Assembly (NCBI GenBank): GCA_026708055.1
Contig: JAPOVS010000062.1
Coordinates: forward strand, 1 to 37,820
Direction: 5' to 3'
Source of the DNA: a bacterium
GTDB taxonomy: Bacteria; Actinomycetota; Acidimicrobiia; Acidimicrobiales; CATQHL01
DNA: 37,820 nucleotides
Shown: positions 8,718-18,678 of the stretch, one piece after another
Layout: each line of letters starts with the position of its first letter
Numbering within the stretch: position 1 is the stretch's first letter
The notes under the pieces: generated by a model
Databases searched by the model: none
What the model saw: the letters and a program-made list of their open reading frames with translations, nothing else
Told to the model about the DNA's origin: nothing
Program-made: the position numbers and the translations under genes

Positions 8718-8735
8718 TCGTTTGTATCCAAACGA
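8718..8735. promoter_or_regulatory. Perfect dyad, probable operator upstream of livK
   Basis: TCGTTTG and CAAACGA form perfect 7-bp arms around TATC, about 75 nt before the livK ATG. The right half (TCCAAACGA) recurs at 20898-20906 in front of the extradiol dioxygenase gene, just after the MarR-type regulator gene. Size and symmetry suit a MarR/TetR-class dimer. Binding by that MarR protein is an inference. Confidence 0.5.
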
Positions 8736-8809
8736 AGTATGTGGCACTCTGTGGGGTGCGCCCGCAGCACCGGCGCGTGCGGGCACGGGGCAAGGAAGGG
8801 AAGACCGAC

Positions 8810-10156
8810 ATGCGGCGTGCATCCACTTGGCGCAGATTCCTGGTACCTGTCGCGGCGGCGACGCTCGTCGTCGCGGCCTGCGGCACCGACGACGAGGAGG
8901 CGGCGCCCGCGCCTCCCCCGCCTCCGGCCACCGAGGCGCCCGCTCCCGATCCCGAACCGCCCCCGCCGCCGGAGCCCGAGCCTCCGGCGCCCGCACCCGA
9001 GCCGCCGCCCGCGCCCGAGCCGGAGGCGCCGGCAGCCGTGGGCTTCGACATCGACGCCGTCCTGGCCGCCGACCTCGACGACTGCGCGCCGGCGCCCAGC
9101 GGCGATCCGCTGAAGATCGGATTCGCCGCCGACCTCTCGGACCTCGGCGGCTTCGCCGACGCCCCCGCCAGCCAGGCGGCGGCGTACTTCATCGACCTCA
9201 TCAACTGCACCGGCGGCGTTAACGGCGCCCCGCTGGAGCTGACGATCCAGAACATCGAGGGCGACCCCGACGTCACCCAGCGCGCCGCCCAGGACCTGCT
9301 GGACGCCGGGGTGTCGGCGATCCTCGGGCCGCCGTTCCCGGACTTCGGCTTCCCGCTGCTGCAGGTGACCGCCGGCCGGGTCCCTGTGCTGTTCGTGGCC
9401 TCGACCGAGCCGACCCTCTCGGATCCCGCTCAGTTGGCGTTCCTGGTGGCCTTCGACGACACCGCCCAGGCCGGCGCCGCGGCGGAGTTCGCACTCGGCG
9501 AGGGTTGGACCACCGCCGTCACGTTCTCCTCGCCCGGGCCCTACTTCGGCTACAACCCCGAGGTCTTCACCGAGGTCTTCGAGGCGGGCGGCGGCACCGT
9601 GATCGCCGACTACAACTACGTGCCCATCGAGGACGTGGACTTCTCGTCGCAGGCCAACGAGATGGCCAACCTGGACGCGCCCCCCGACGTGGTGTACAGC
9701 GCCATGCTGGCCTTCCAGGCGGCCATCCTGCGCGGCCAGCTGGACGGGGTCGGCGTCGAGACCAGGTTCTTGATCACCGACGCCTTCGAGGCCACCGGCG
9801 GCTACGCCGAGGGCGACGCCGTGGAGGGCTTCTACCACACCACCCACTCCTTCCCCGCAGCGGGCAGCCGGGTCGTGATCCTCGACGAAGGATTCGAGGC
9901 CGCCACCGGCGCCGCCCTCGAGAACCCCTCCTTCGGAGGTCTCGCGGCCGACGCCATCGCCATGGTGATCGACGCCTTCCTGCGCACCGGATCCCACGAT
10001 CCTGCCGTGCTGGGCGCCGCCATCGCCGAGGCACAGGGCGTCGAGGGCGTCACCGGCGTGCTGTCGTACCCCGCCGGCAGCGGCTCGCCCATCAAGCCCG
10101 TCTATGTCCACCAAGTCGTGAACGGAGCACCCTCGCTGGCGGGAACCGTCGGCTGA
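8810..10156 (+). CDS. Periplasmic-binding-type lipoprotein of a branched-chain amino acid/aromatic ABC transporter (LivK-like)
   Basis: The 448-residue protein begins with a lipoprotein signal (MRRASTWRRF, hydrophobic core, LVVAAC with lipid-modified Cys24). A Pro/Glu-rich tether of about 45 residues follows, then a type I periplasmic binding fold (KIGFAADLSDLGGF, LTIQNIEGDPDVTQRAAQDL, GVSAILGPPFPDF, and FSSQANEM later). It should be anchored on the outer face of the membrane and deliver ligand to the LivH/LivM permease encoded downstream. ATG 8810 is preferred over the GTG upstream because AAGGAAGGGAAG lies just before it and the signal peptide then starts correctly. The LivK family binds amino acids, but in catabolic clusters members also bind aromatic acids, amides or ureas; the gene neighbourhood favours an aromatic or amine ligand here. 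The ligand itself cannot be read from sequence. Confidence 0.88.
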   Translation: MRRASTWRRFLVPVAAATLVVAACGTDDEEAAPAPPPPPATEAPAPDPEPPPPPEPEPPAPAPEPPPAPEPEAPAAVGFDIDAVLAADLDDCAPAPSGDPLKIGFAADLSDLGGFADAPASQAAAYFIDLINCTGGVNGAPLELTIQNIEGDPDVTQRAAQDLLDAGVSAILGPPFPDFGFPLLQVTAGRVPVLFVASTEPTLSDPAQLAFLVAFDDTAQAGAAAEFALGEGWTTAVTFSSPGPYFGYNPEVFTEVFEAGGGTVIADYNYVPIEDVDFSSQANEMANLDAPPDVVYSAMLAFQAAILRGQLDGVGVETRFLITDAFEATGGYAEGDAVEGFYHTTHSFPAAGSRVVILDEGFEAATGAALENPSFGGLAADAIAMVIDAFLRTGSHDPAVLGAAIAEAQGVEGVTGVLSYPAGSGSPIKPVYVHQVVNGAPSLAGTVG

Positions 10157-10339
10157 GAGCCGACCGGCGGGCTCGCTCCGGGCCGGCGGGCGCAACCTGC
10201 CGGGGCGGTCCCGTTCGGGCGCCGGCCGCCGGCAAAAGCGTGAGACAATCGCGTGCATGCCCGAGATCGAACGGCGCGCCGGCCTGAACGCTTCGATCTC
10301 CGGGCGCCGAGCAGCCCGACGGCGCGCTGAACCAGCACC

Positions 10340-11227
10340 ATGACCGAACTGCTCCAGCAGCTCGTCGACGGGGTCGGGCGCGGCAGCATCTACGCACTGC
10401 TGGCCTTGGGCATCGCCGTCATCTTCGGCGTGATGCACCTCGTGAACTTCGCGCACGGGGAACTCATCACCGTCAGCGCCTACGTGAGCTACGCGCTCTT
10501 CACGCTGGGGCTGGACTGGTGGGTGCTGGTGCCGGCGATCCTGGCGTCCTCGATGCTGACGGCGCTCGGCATCGAGTTCGCCGCGTTCCGCTGGGTCCGC
10601 AACTCCTCGGACTTCACGATGGTCCTCACCTCCTTCGGTGTGCACTTCGTGGTCCAGGCCGTGTTCATCATGGGTGTCTCTGCGAACCGGCGTACCTTCG
10701 CCCGGCCGGGCTGGCTGTTCGAGACCGTCAGCGTCGGCGGGGTGAACCTGGAGATCTACGACCTCGCGGTGATCGGCTTCACACTCATCACGCTTGTCGC
10801 CACCGTCTGGCTGGTTCGTCGCACCATGTTCGGCATGACGCTGCGCGCCGCCGCGGAGGACTTCGAGGCGGCCCGCCTCATGGGCGTGCGCAGCAACCGG
10901 GTCATCCGGGGGGCGTTCGTGCTGTCGGGGATCCTGGCCGGGGTGGCCGCGGTCTTCTGGCTGATGCGCACCGGGCAGGCGGACCCCGCCGCCGGCCTCA
11001 CCCCCATGCTGAAGGGCGTGCTGGCGGCGCTCATCGGGGGGCTGGGCAGCCTGGGCGGCGCCGTCCTGGGCGGCCTGGCGCTGGGTCTGGTGGAGGTCCT
11101 GCTGATCTCGCGCCTGCCCGACGGTCTGGTCGGCCTCACCGACGGGATGGTGTTCGTGTGCATCGCCCTGCTGTTCGTGTTCCGCCCGCAGGGGATGGTC
11201 ACCATCCGCCGGGCCGAGAGGGTGTGA
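10340..11227 (+). CDS. Branched-chain-type ABC transporter permease (LivH-like)
   Basis: The 295-residue protein is very hydrophobic with about eight membrane segments. It has family hallmarks such as GSIYALLALGIAVIFGVMHL near the start, NFAHGE at about 34-39, the cytoplasmic loop RAAAEDFEAARLMGV (coupling helix region), and GGLGSLGGAVLGG near the end. It forms half of the membrane channel with the LivM part of the next gene. It lies 183 bp after livK, a gap that holds GC-rich inverted repeats and a TGAGACAAT string, so some read-through attenuation or a second promoter is possible. Length and motifs are normal for the family. Confidence 0.9.
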   Translation: MTELLQQLVDGVGRGSIYALLALGIAVIFGVMHLVNFAHGELITVSAYVSYALFTLGLDWWVLVPAILASSMLTALGIEFAAFRWVRNSSDFTMVLTSFGVHFVVQAVFIMGVSANRRTFARPGWLFETVSVGGVNLEIYDLAVIGFTLITLVATVWLVRRTMFGMTLRAAAEDFEAARLMGVRSNRVIRGAFVLSGILAGVAAVFWLMRTGQADPAAGLTPMLKGVLAALIGGLGSLGGAVLGGLALGLVEVLLISRLPDGLVGLTDGMVFVCIALLFVFRPQGMVTIRRAERV

Positions 11228-11295
11228 GCGACATGCCGTTGACGACGGTCGCAGTCATATCCCGAGCGAGGGCGGTGGGTCGGGGCGCTGCCGAC

Positions 11296-11321
11296 TGGAT
11301 TCCGGCCTCCGCCGGAACGAC
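11296..11321. repeat. Dispersed palindrome, copy 1
   Basis: TGGATTCCGGCCTCCGCCGG followed by AACGAC, between livH and livMG. It belongs to a family of five intergenic copies in this window with arms ATTCCGG/CCGGAAT; the right arm here carries one change (CCGGAAC). Confidence 0.6.
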
Positions 11322-11359
11322 GAGCATGGGCGAGCCGGAATGAGCGTGGGAGGACAGCA

Positions 11360-13260
<1,901 letters not shown>

Positions 13261-13261
<1 letters not shown>

Positions 13262-14232
13262 TGCGGGCGGTGCTGCTCACCCGCTTCGGGGCGCCGGTGC
13301 GCCTCGTCGAGGACCACCCCGAACCGGCGCCCGACGGCGGCGAGGTGATCGACGTGATCGCCTGCGGTGTCTGCGGTTCCGACCTGCACATCTCCGAGGG
13401 CCTTTTCCCCATCTCCTTGCCGCGGATCCTCGGGCACGAGGTGACCGGCATGCACGCCCGGCTGGGGCCCGTGATGGTCTACGCCCCGTGGGGCTGCGGC
13501 CGCTGCGCCGACTGCAACGCCGAACTGGAGATGATCTGCGCCGACGCTGCCGAGGCCGGCATCTTCTCCGACGGCGGCTACGCCGAGCGGATGGCGGTGC
13601 GGAACGCCCGCTACCTGGCCCCGCTCGGCGATCTGGACCCCGTCGCCGCCGCCCCGCTGGCCTGTGGCGGGCTGACCGCCTACCGGGCCGTCGGGCACAC
13701 GCTGGAGTTGCTGCGGCGGCGCGGCCCGAGCGCCCGGGCCACCGTGATCGGCGCGGGCGGGCTGGGGCAGTTCGCCATCCGCTGCCTGCGGCTGCTCAGC
13801 GACGCCACCGTCGTCGCCGCGGACATCTCAGCGGCCAAGCGCGCCACCGCCCGGGAGATCGGCGCGCACGAGGCCGTCGATCCCGGCGACGGGATCCCCC
13901 CGACTGAGGTGGTGCTGGACTTCATCGGCGCCGACGTGACGCTGGCGCAGGCCGCGGGCGCAGTGCGCAAGCGCGGCATGGTGGTCGTCGTCGGGCTGTT
14001 CGGGGGGAGGATCCCGTGGGGCTTCGGCGCCTGGCCCCACGAGGCAACGTTCATGAACAGCGTCTGGGGCAGCCGGGCGCAGCTCGACGAGCTGCTGGCG
14101 CTGGCGGGCCGCGAGCCGTCGATCATCGGCCCGGTGGAGACCCTGCCCCTCGAGCGGGCGGCGGAGGCGCACGCGCGGGTGCGCGCCGGTGACCTGCGGG
14201 GCCGGCTGGTCCTGACGGTCGGCGGCGTCTGA
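13261..14232 (+). CDS. Zinc-type medium-chain dehydrogenase/reductase
   Basis: The 323-residue protein has the MDR layout: catalytic zinc ligands in CGVCGSDLH and GHEV, four structural-zinc cysteines in GCGRCADCNAELEMIC, and a Rossmann nucleotide site (VIGAGGLGQFA). It should oxidise an alcohol or reduce an aldehyde/ketone with NAD(P), in the cytoplasm. Its start codon overlaps the livMG stop, so it is made with the transporter and probably acts on the imported compound or on its CoA-linked derivative. The substrate cannot be deduced; it is somewhat short (about 340-350 is usual) because the region before the second zinc site is compact. Confidence 0.82.
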
Positions 14233-14333
14233 GGGGGTGCGAACGTTGCATCCGGCGAGCCGCAGCGGAGGATCGCCTCGAACTTCGTACACGGCGTAGC
14301 GTCAGTGGCCATGGAACCGGTAGGGATCGACCC

Positions 14334-15545
14334 GTGAGCGCGCCCCTGGAAGGCATCCTCGTCGTGACGGTGGAGAACGCCGTCTCGGCGCCGTTCACGA
14401 CACGCCATCTCGCCGATCTGGGAGCGCGGGTGCTGAAGGTGGAGCGCCCGCCGGACGGCGACTTCGCCCGTCACTACGACAGCAGGCTGGACGGCGAGTC
14501 CACGTACTTCGTGTGGGGCAACCGGGGCAAGGACAGCATCGCCCTGGACCTGCGCGACCCGGCGCAGCGGGAGCGCTTCGACGATCTTGTGGCCGGCGCC
14601 GACGTCTTCGTCCAGAACCTCTCGCCCGGTGCGGCCCGGCGGGCCGGGCTGCTGGCCGAACAGCTCACCGCACGCCACCCGCACCTCATCGCCTGTGACA
14701 TCTCCGGCTACGGCATCGACGGGCCGCGGGCCGACGACAAGGCGTACGACCTGATCGTGCAGGCCGAGTCCGGTGCCGTCGCACTGACCGGCGACCCCGA
14801 GCGGATGAGCAAGGTGGGGTTCTCGGTCGCCGACATCTGCGCCGGGATGTACGCCCTCAGCGCCATCCTGGCGGCGCTGGTCCGCCGCGCCGCCACCGGC
14901 GAGGGCGCGGCGATCTCGCTGTCGATGCTGGAGTGCCTCGCCGAGTGGACCGCGCCGCAGACCTACGCCTCGGTCGCCGACGGCGCTCCGCCGACCCGCT
15001 CCGCCCGACGCCACTCCCTGATCGCGCCCTACGGCCTGTTCGAGCTCGACGACGGATCGGTGATCATGCTGGCGGTGCAGGCCAACCCGGAATGGGTCGC
15101 GCTGGCCGGCGAGGTCATGGGCAGGCCGGAGCTTGCGACCGACCCCCGCTTCGCCACCAACGCCGCGCGGGTCGTCAACGTGGACGAGCTCGAGGAGGCG
15201 ATCTCGGCCTGCTTCGCCGCGGCGCCGGCCACGCAGGTGCTGTCCAGGCTGCGGGCGGCGCGCATCGCCTTCGGCAGGGTGAACGGGCCGCTGGCGGTGG
15301 CGGACCACGAACAGTTGCACGCACGCGACCGCTTCGGCACCGTCGAACTCCCGGGCGGCGCTGCGACGATGCTGCGACCACCGTTCAACATCAGCGGGGC
15401 CGGTGAGCCTCGCTGGCGCGTCCCCGCACTCGACGAGCACGAACCTGGGCTCGTGGGCGAACTGATCGGGCGCGCCCGTCGCCGGGCGCAGCGCTGCGAG
15501 GGCGCCCCCGCAGCGGACACCGCCGGCTCGGAGATCACGCCCTGA
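14334..15545 (+). CDS. Family III CoA-transferase (CaiB/BaiF/Frc type)
   Basis: The 403-residue protein shows class III features: N-terminal LEGILVVTVENAVSAPFTTR, then HLADLGARVLKVERP, the NRGKDSIALDL stretch, and DKAYDLIVQAESG, in which the Asp of AYD corresponds to the catalytic aspartate of formyl-CoA transferase. Members move CoA between acids such as carnitine, oxalate, benzylsuccinate or bile acids, or act as racemases. The start is GTG 14334 with a GGTAGGG about 9 nt before it. It sits between the dehydrogenase gene and livF in one direction, which suggests that the imported acid is activated as its CoA ester. The C-terminal tail (about 25 residues rich in Arg/Ala) is unremarkable. Confidence 0.85.
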   Translation: MSAPLEGILVVTVENAVSAPFTTRHLADLGARVLKVERPPDGDFARHYDSRLDGESTYFVWGNRGKDSIALDLRDPAQRERFDDLVAGADVFVQNLSPGAARRAGLLAEQLTARHPHLIACDISGYGIDGPRADDKAYDLIVQAESGAVALTGDPERMSKVGFSVADICAGMYALSAILAALVRRAATGEGAAISLSMLECLAEWTAPQTYASVADGAPPTRSARRHSLIAPYGLFELDDGSVIMLAVQANPEWVALAGEVMGRPELATDPRFATNAARVVNVDELEEAISACFAAAPATQVLSRLRAARIAFGRVNGPLAVADHEQLHARDRFGTVELPGGAATMLRPPFNISGAGEPRWRVPALDEHEPGLVGELIGRARRRAQRCEGAPAADTAGSEITP

Positions 15546-15672
15546 TGCTGAGAACGAAGCCATGCGTCGCACTGGGCCTTGTGGTGTTGCGGCGGCGGCA
15601 GGAACCGATGCTGAGACAACCGGATGTGCACTTCGGGTGGATAACCCGCCGAGCAGCCGGGCGGTCGGTCGG

Positions 15673-16401
15673 ATGCTCGAGATCGAGTCGCTGACCACCC
15701 GCTACGGGTCGATCGCCGCGCTGCGGGCCGTCACGCTGCGCGTCGGGGAGGGCGAGATCGTGGGGGTCATCGGACCCAACGGCGCCGGCAAGACCACGCT
15801 GCTGAACTCCGTCGCCGGCCTGCTGAACCCCGCTGCGGGGCGCGTCCTGCTCGACGGAGGCGACGTCACCGGCGCCCCGCCCGACAGGATGCTGCGCGCC
15901 GGCGTCGCCCTCGTCCCCGAACATCGCCGCCTCTTCGCCGACCTGACCGTGCGCGAGAACCTCCTCGTCGCCGGCATCACCGCCACCGCCCGCCAGCGTG
16001 CCGAACGCCTCGAGGAGACGGCGGAGCTGTTCCCCGTCCTCGGTCACCGCCGCGAGACGCCCGCCGGATACCTCTCCGGGGGCGAGGCCCAGCAGCTCGC
16101 CATCGCCCGAGCCCTGATGAGCGCCCCCCGGATCCTGCTGATGGACGAACCCTCCCTCGGACTCGCCCCCACCCTCGTGGACCTCGTCTTCGACCTCATC
16201 GGCCGCCTCGCCGCCGGCGGGCGCACCCTGCTGGTGGTCGAGCAGAACGCCCACCGCATGCTCGACGCCTGCGACCGGGCCTACATCATGCGCTCAGGCG
16301 AGATCGCCACCGAGGGACCGGGGCGCGAACTGCTGCGGCGCACCGACCTCTTCGACACCTACCTCGGCCCCGGAACCGATCCGACCGGCCCGACCGGCTG
16401 A
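15673..16401 (+). CDS. Second ATPase of the branched-chain-type ABC transporter (LivF-like)
   Basis: The 242-residue ATPase has Walker A GPNGAGKT, signature LSGGEAQQLAIARAL and Walker B ILLMDEPSLGLAP, with the short ending typical of LivF. ATG 15673 (MLEIESLTTRYGSIAALRAV) matches the family start; an earlier ATG at 15562 would add 37 residues of unrelated character. It completes the transporter begun at livK: LivK binding lipoprotein, LivH and LivM permeases, LivG (fused) and LivF ATPases. The gene is last in the run and faces the oppositely oriented coiled-coil gene. Confidence 0.9.
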   Translation: MLEIESLTTRYGSIAALRAVTLRVGEGEIVGVIGPNGAGKTTLLNSVAGLLNPAAGRVLLDGGDVTGAPPDRMLRAGVALVPEHRRLFADLTVRENLLVAGITATARQRAERLEETAELFPVLGHRRETPAGYLSGGEAQQLAIARALMSAPRILLMDEPSLGLAPTLVDLVFDLIGRLAAGGRTLLVVEQNAHRMLDACDRAYIMRSGEIATEGPGRELLRRTDLFDTYLGPGTDPTGPTG

Positions 16402-16411
16402 CGGGCGATTC

Positions 16412-16729
16412 TCAGCCGGCCGCCGCCTCGGTCGCGGGCGGTTCCAGCACCGGCCGCTCGGCCGCCGCCGGCAGAGGCAAGGCAATGCCCGAGGCGGCCA
16501 AGGCGCCTTCCATCCGAGCGATCCGCTCCCCGTGCTCCCGCAGGATGACCTCGACCTTGTCGAAACGCTCGTCCACCTTGTTAAATCGCTCATCGACGCG
16601 ACGCTCGGCTGCTGCGAAGCCCTCGGCCATCGCCGAACGCAGGTCGCTGAACCCGGCGCGTATCCAGAATGCGAGCACGCCCAAGGCCACGCCGACAAGC
16701 CCGATCAGAGCCGCGATGATCGTTTCCAC
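16412..16729 (-). CDS. Small membrane-anchored coiled-coil protein, copy 1
   Basis: Translation from GTG 16729 (preceded by AGGATGG at a good distance) gives 105 residues. One N-terminal membrane helix (IIAALIGLVGVALGVLAFWI) is followed by a charged heptad-like helix (AERRVDERFNKVDERFDKVE) and a Pro/Ala-rich tail. This is the layout of DUF1640/hemolysin-XhlA-like small proteins, but no firm family can be named. It is almost the same as the product at 17943-18263, and the identity continues into the noncoding DNA upstream, so the two are a recent duplication. Function unknown. Confidence 0.6.
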   Translation of the reverse strand: METIIAALIGLVGVALGVLAFWIRAGFSDLRSAMAEGFAAAERRVDERFNKVDERFDKVEVILREHGERIARMEGALAASGIALPLPAAAERPVLEPPATEAAAG

Positions 16730-16954
16730 TGGTTTCCATCCTAACCCCCGCCGTGTACGGCCGAGTTGCGACGACGGATGCAAGCGGCCCGATCACGGCA
16801 GGGACTCGCGGGCACGCACCCGAACAAGTTGACGGCGGTGCACAGCCCGCCGGCCGGGCGTTGCCGACAAGAGGACCGCCGACGACGGCAACACGGCCCC
16901 GACCAAGGCGACCATTCGCAACGGCCACAGCCGAGCCCTCGACACTACCGCCGA
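16412..16954. repeat. Segmental duplication, left copy (about 545 bp)
   Basis: This segment aligns with 17943-18488 in the same direction. By eye, more than 400 bp from within the coiled-coil gene through its upstream noncoding DNA are identical. Differences cluster at the two ends, plus a 3-bp indel near the 3' end of the gene. Homology stops at ACCGCCGAG on the right side of both copies. The two copies bracket the toxin-antitoxin genes. Confidence 0.85.
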
Positions 16955-17107
16955 GCACCGGGGCTGCGACACGCGGTCGGACCCGGCAGAGGCGTATCTG
17001 CCTCTTCCGATCCGACGGCTCGGAGTCCGCTGATAGGGGTCTGGGCGGGTGTGGCTCCCCTACCTGCCCCAACGGCCCGGCTACTGCGCCTTCACTCTGG
17101 CTGCGGT

Positions 17108-17494
17108 TCAGACTCGGATGACGTCGAGTTCATCCAGTGGGGGGAAGTCATCGTCTTGCGTCACGACAGGAACACTGAGCGCGATGGCGGTCGCTGCGAT
17201 CCATGAGTCGTTGACCGGCATCCGGAACCCGTGCTCGCGCAGAGTCAGGCGGAGCCCGGCCCAGGCCGCCGCAATCGCCTCGTCGATGGGCACGGGCTCA
17301 AGCGCCAGCGCGCCGGTCAGGGTGGAGAGGCGCCGCTGGCGCGTCGCGGTATCGACCGCAGCGAGCACACCGGCGTGCAACTCGCCGATGGTGATGACCG
17401 AGACGGCGAGTTCGTCGGGCAGCAGGCTCTCCCGGACAGCGCGAGAGGTCTCGCGGGCTATGAAGACCGAGGTGTCGGCGAGACCTCGACTCAC
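17108..17494 (-). CDS. PIN-domain toxin (VapC-like ribonuclease)
   Basis: The 128-residue protein is a PIN domain with the expected acidic residues: Asp in GLADTSVFI, Glu in VITIGELHAGV, Asp in VNDSWIAATAIA, and a terminal acidic patch (TQDDDFPPLDEL). PIN toxins cut RNA, often tRNA, using a metal ion. The GTG start at 17494 overlaps the stop of the antitoxin gene (GTGA), so the two are translationally coupled; longer N-terminal readings run through antitoxin DNA and are not credible. It is the second gene of a type II toxin-antitoxin pair in a duplicated region. Confidence 0.85.
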   Translation of the reverse strand: MSRGLADTSVFIARETSRAVRESLLPDELAVSVITIGELHAGVLAAVDTATRQRRLSTLTGALALEPVPIDEAIAAAWAGLRLTLREHGFRMPVNDSWIAATAIALSVPVVTQDDDFPPLDELDVIRV

Positions 17495-17745
17495 GGCCAC
17501 GGAAGGTCGTCGGTCGTCTCGGTCGACAGCGAGGACAGCTCGTCGGCGAGGTCGGGATCTGCCTGATAGGCGAGCACCTGATCGACGAATCGTTCTCGGC
17601 TCATCCATCGGCGACGTTGGGCAACGGGGATCAACTCGGCGACCGGACGCCCCCGTACGGTAACGGTGATGTGTTCGCCACCGGCGACGCGGTCGAGCAG
17701 CGCCCGTGTCTGATTGCGGAGTTCCCGAGATGCGATTTCAGACAT
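17491..17745 (-). CDS. Phd/YefM-type antitoxin partner of the PIN toxin
   Basis: The 84-residue protein starts MSEIASRELRNQTRALLDRV and has VTVRGRPVAELIP, the DNA-binding and dimer region of Phd/YefM antitoxins. The C-terminal acidic tail (STETTDDLPWP) should wrap the toxin. The start ATG at 17745 abuts a perfect 16-bp palindrome, so the dimer probably represses its own promoter. The 5' leader would be very short or absent. The family call is strong; the PIN toxin as partner follows from the GTGA overlap. Confidence 0.85.
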   Translation of the reverse strand: MSEIASRELRNQTRALLDRVAGGEHITVTVRGRPVAELIPVAQRRRWMSRERFVDQVLAYQADPDLADELSSLSTETTDDLPWP

Positions 17746-17760
17746 GCGACAATTGTCGCA
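17745..17760. promoter_or_regulatory. Perfect 16-bp palindrome, probable toxin-antitoxin operator
   Basis: TGCGACAATTGTCGCA is fully self-complementary and its last base is the first base of the antitoxin ATG. A GACAAT string within it could be the -10 element, which would make the transcript leaderless. Autoregulation at such a site is standard for type II pairs. Confidence 0.7.
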
Positions 17761-17855
17761 CAACATTGCCAAGCTGGGCACCGCGGTGTCTCATCGTGCT
17801 CGTCAACGCCGAGCCGCGAATTCCAAGGCGCGCGAACACAGGGGTTGACCTGGGA

Positions 17856-17942
17856 TTATGCGTGGTTCCAGCGGTCGGCCCATTTGAGGAGTCTGATGGC
17901 GATGATCAGGACTGCAGCCAAAGCGAGTTGGCCGAGCGGGTC
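17856..17942 (-). pseudogene. Possible C-terminal remnant of a transposase
   Basis: A minus-strand reading gives QLALAAVLIIAIRLLKWADR then WNHA and a stop, resembling the C-terminal end of an IS5-like DDE transposase. Only about 25 codons remain and the reading ends where the right copy of the segmental duplication begins. The resemblance is from memory and weak. Confidence 0.25.
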
Positions 17943-18263
17943 TCAGCCCGCCGCCGCCTCCGCCGCGGGAGGTTCCAGCACCGGCCGCTCGGCCGCTGTC
18001 GCCGGCAGCGGCAAGGCAACGCCCGAGGCGGCCAAGGCGCCTTCCATCCGAGCGATCCGCTCCCCGTGCTCCCGCAGGATGACCTCGACCTTGTCGAAAC
18101 GCTCGTCCACCTTGTTAAATCGCTCATCGACGCGACGCTCGGCTGCTGCGAAGCCCTCGGCCATCGCCGAACGCAGGTCGCTGAACCCGGCGCGTATCCA
18201 GAATGCGAGCACGCCCAAGGCCACGCCGACAAGCCCGATCAGAGCCGCGATGATCGTTTCCAC
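17943..18263 (-). CDS. Small membrane-anchored coiled-coil protein, copy 2
   Basis: This 106-residue product starts at the same GTG context (AGGATGG upstream) and is identical to copy 1 over the membrane helix and the coiled coil. It differs only near the C-terminus (LPATAAERPVLEPPAAEAAAG against LPAAAERPVLEPPATEAAAG). The one-residue insertion reflects the 3-bp indel. Being recently duplicated, both copies may be functional, or one may be under gene conversion with the other. Function unknown. Confidence 0.6.
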   Translation of the reverse strand: METIIAALIGLVGVALGVLAFWIRAGFSDLRSAMAEGFAAAERRVDERFNKVDERFDKVEVILREHGERIARMEGALAASGVALPLPATAAERPVLEPPAAEAAAG

Positions 18264-18488
18264 TGGTTTCCATCCTAACCCCCGCCGTGTACGGCCGAGT
18301 TGCGACGACGGATGCAAGCGGCCCGATCACGGCAGGGACTCGCGGGCACGCACCCGAACAAGTTGACGGCGGTGCACAGCCCGCCGGCCGGGCGTTGCCG
18401 ACAAGAGGACCGCCGACGACGGCAACACGGCCCCGACCAAGGCAACCATTCGCAACGGCTGCGGCCGAGCGCTCGACACCACCGCCGA
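17943..18488. repeat. Segmental duplication, right copy (about 546 bp)
   Basis: Direct-repeat partner of 16412-16954. It starts at the stop codon of the coiled-coil gene and ends at ACCGCCGAG, after which the two flanks differ. Confidence 0.85.
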
Positions 18489-18678
18489 GGGTAAGAGCAT
18501 TAGCGGATAGGCGGCCACCGCCGACTGAGGAATTCTCCCGAGTGTCATTCCGGCGCAGGCCAGAATCCAGGCTCCGGCGAAACGATTCGCGCCGCTGCAG
18601 TCGACTGCAAAGCGCCTGGTCAGAGCCTATCCGCTCGTGCTCTAAGCGACGCGGCCCGTAATCGGGCAGGATCGCCGC
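18489..18678. other. Gene-free spacer with one dispersed palindrome
   Basis: Together with the noncoding part of the duplication (18264-18488) this makes about 415 bp without a gene. It holds one diverged palindrome copy at 18544-18570 and otherwise nothing that I recognise. Confidence 0.5.
18544..18570. repeat. Dispersed palindrome, copy 2 (diverged)
   Basis: GTCATTCCGGCGCAGGCCAG followed by AATCCAG. The same family as the other copies, with one arm mutated (CCAGAAT in place of CCGGAAT). Confidence 0.55.

Noticed and set aside
8523-8996. Extension of the giant repeat protein to a start at 8996
   Set aside because: This part is antisense to the livK leader, has no signal-like features and would bury the signal peptide at residue 160.
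10157-10339. Small RNA gene between livK and livH
   Set aside because: There are GC-rich inverted repeats but no clear promoter-terminator pair; it may be just an intercistronic structure.
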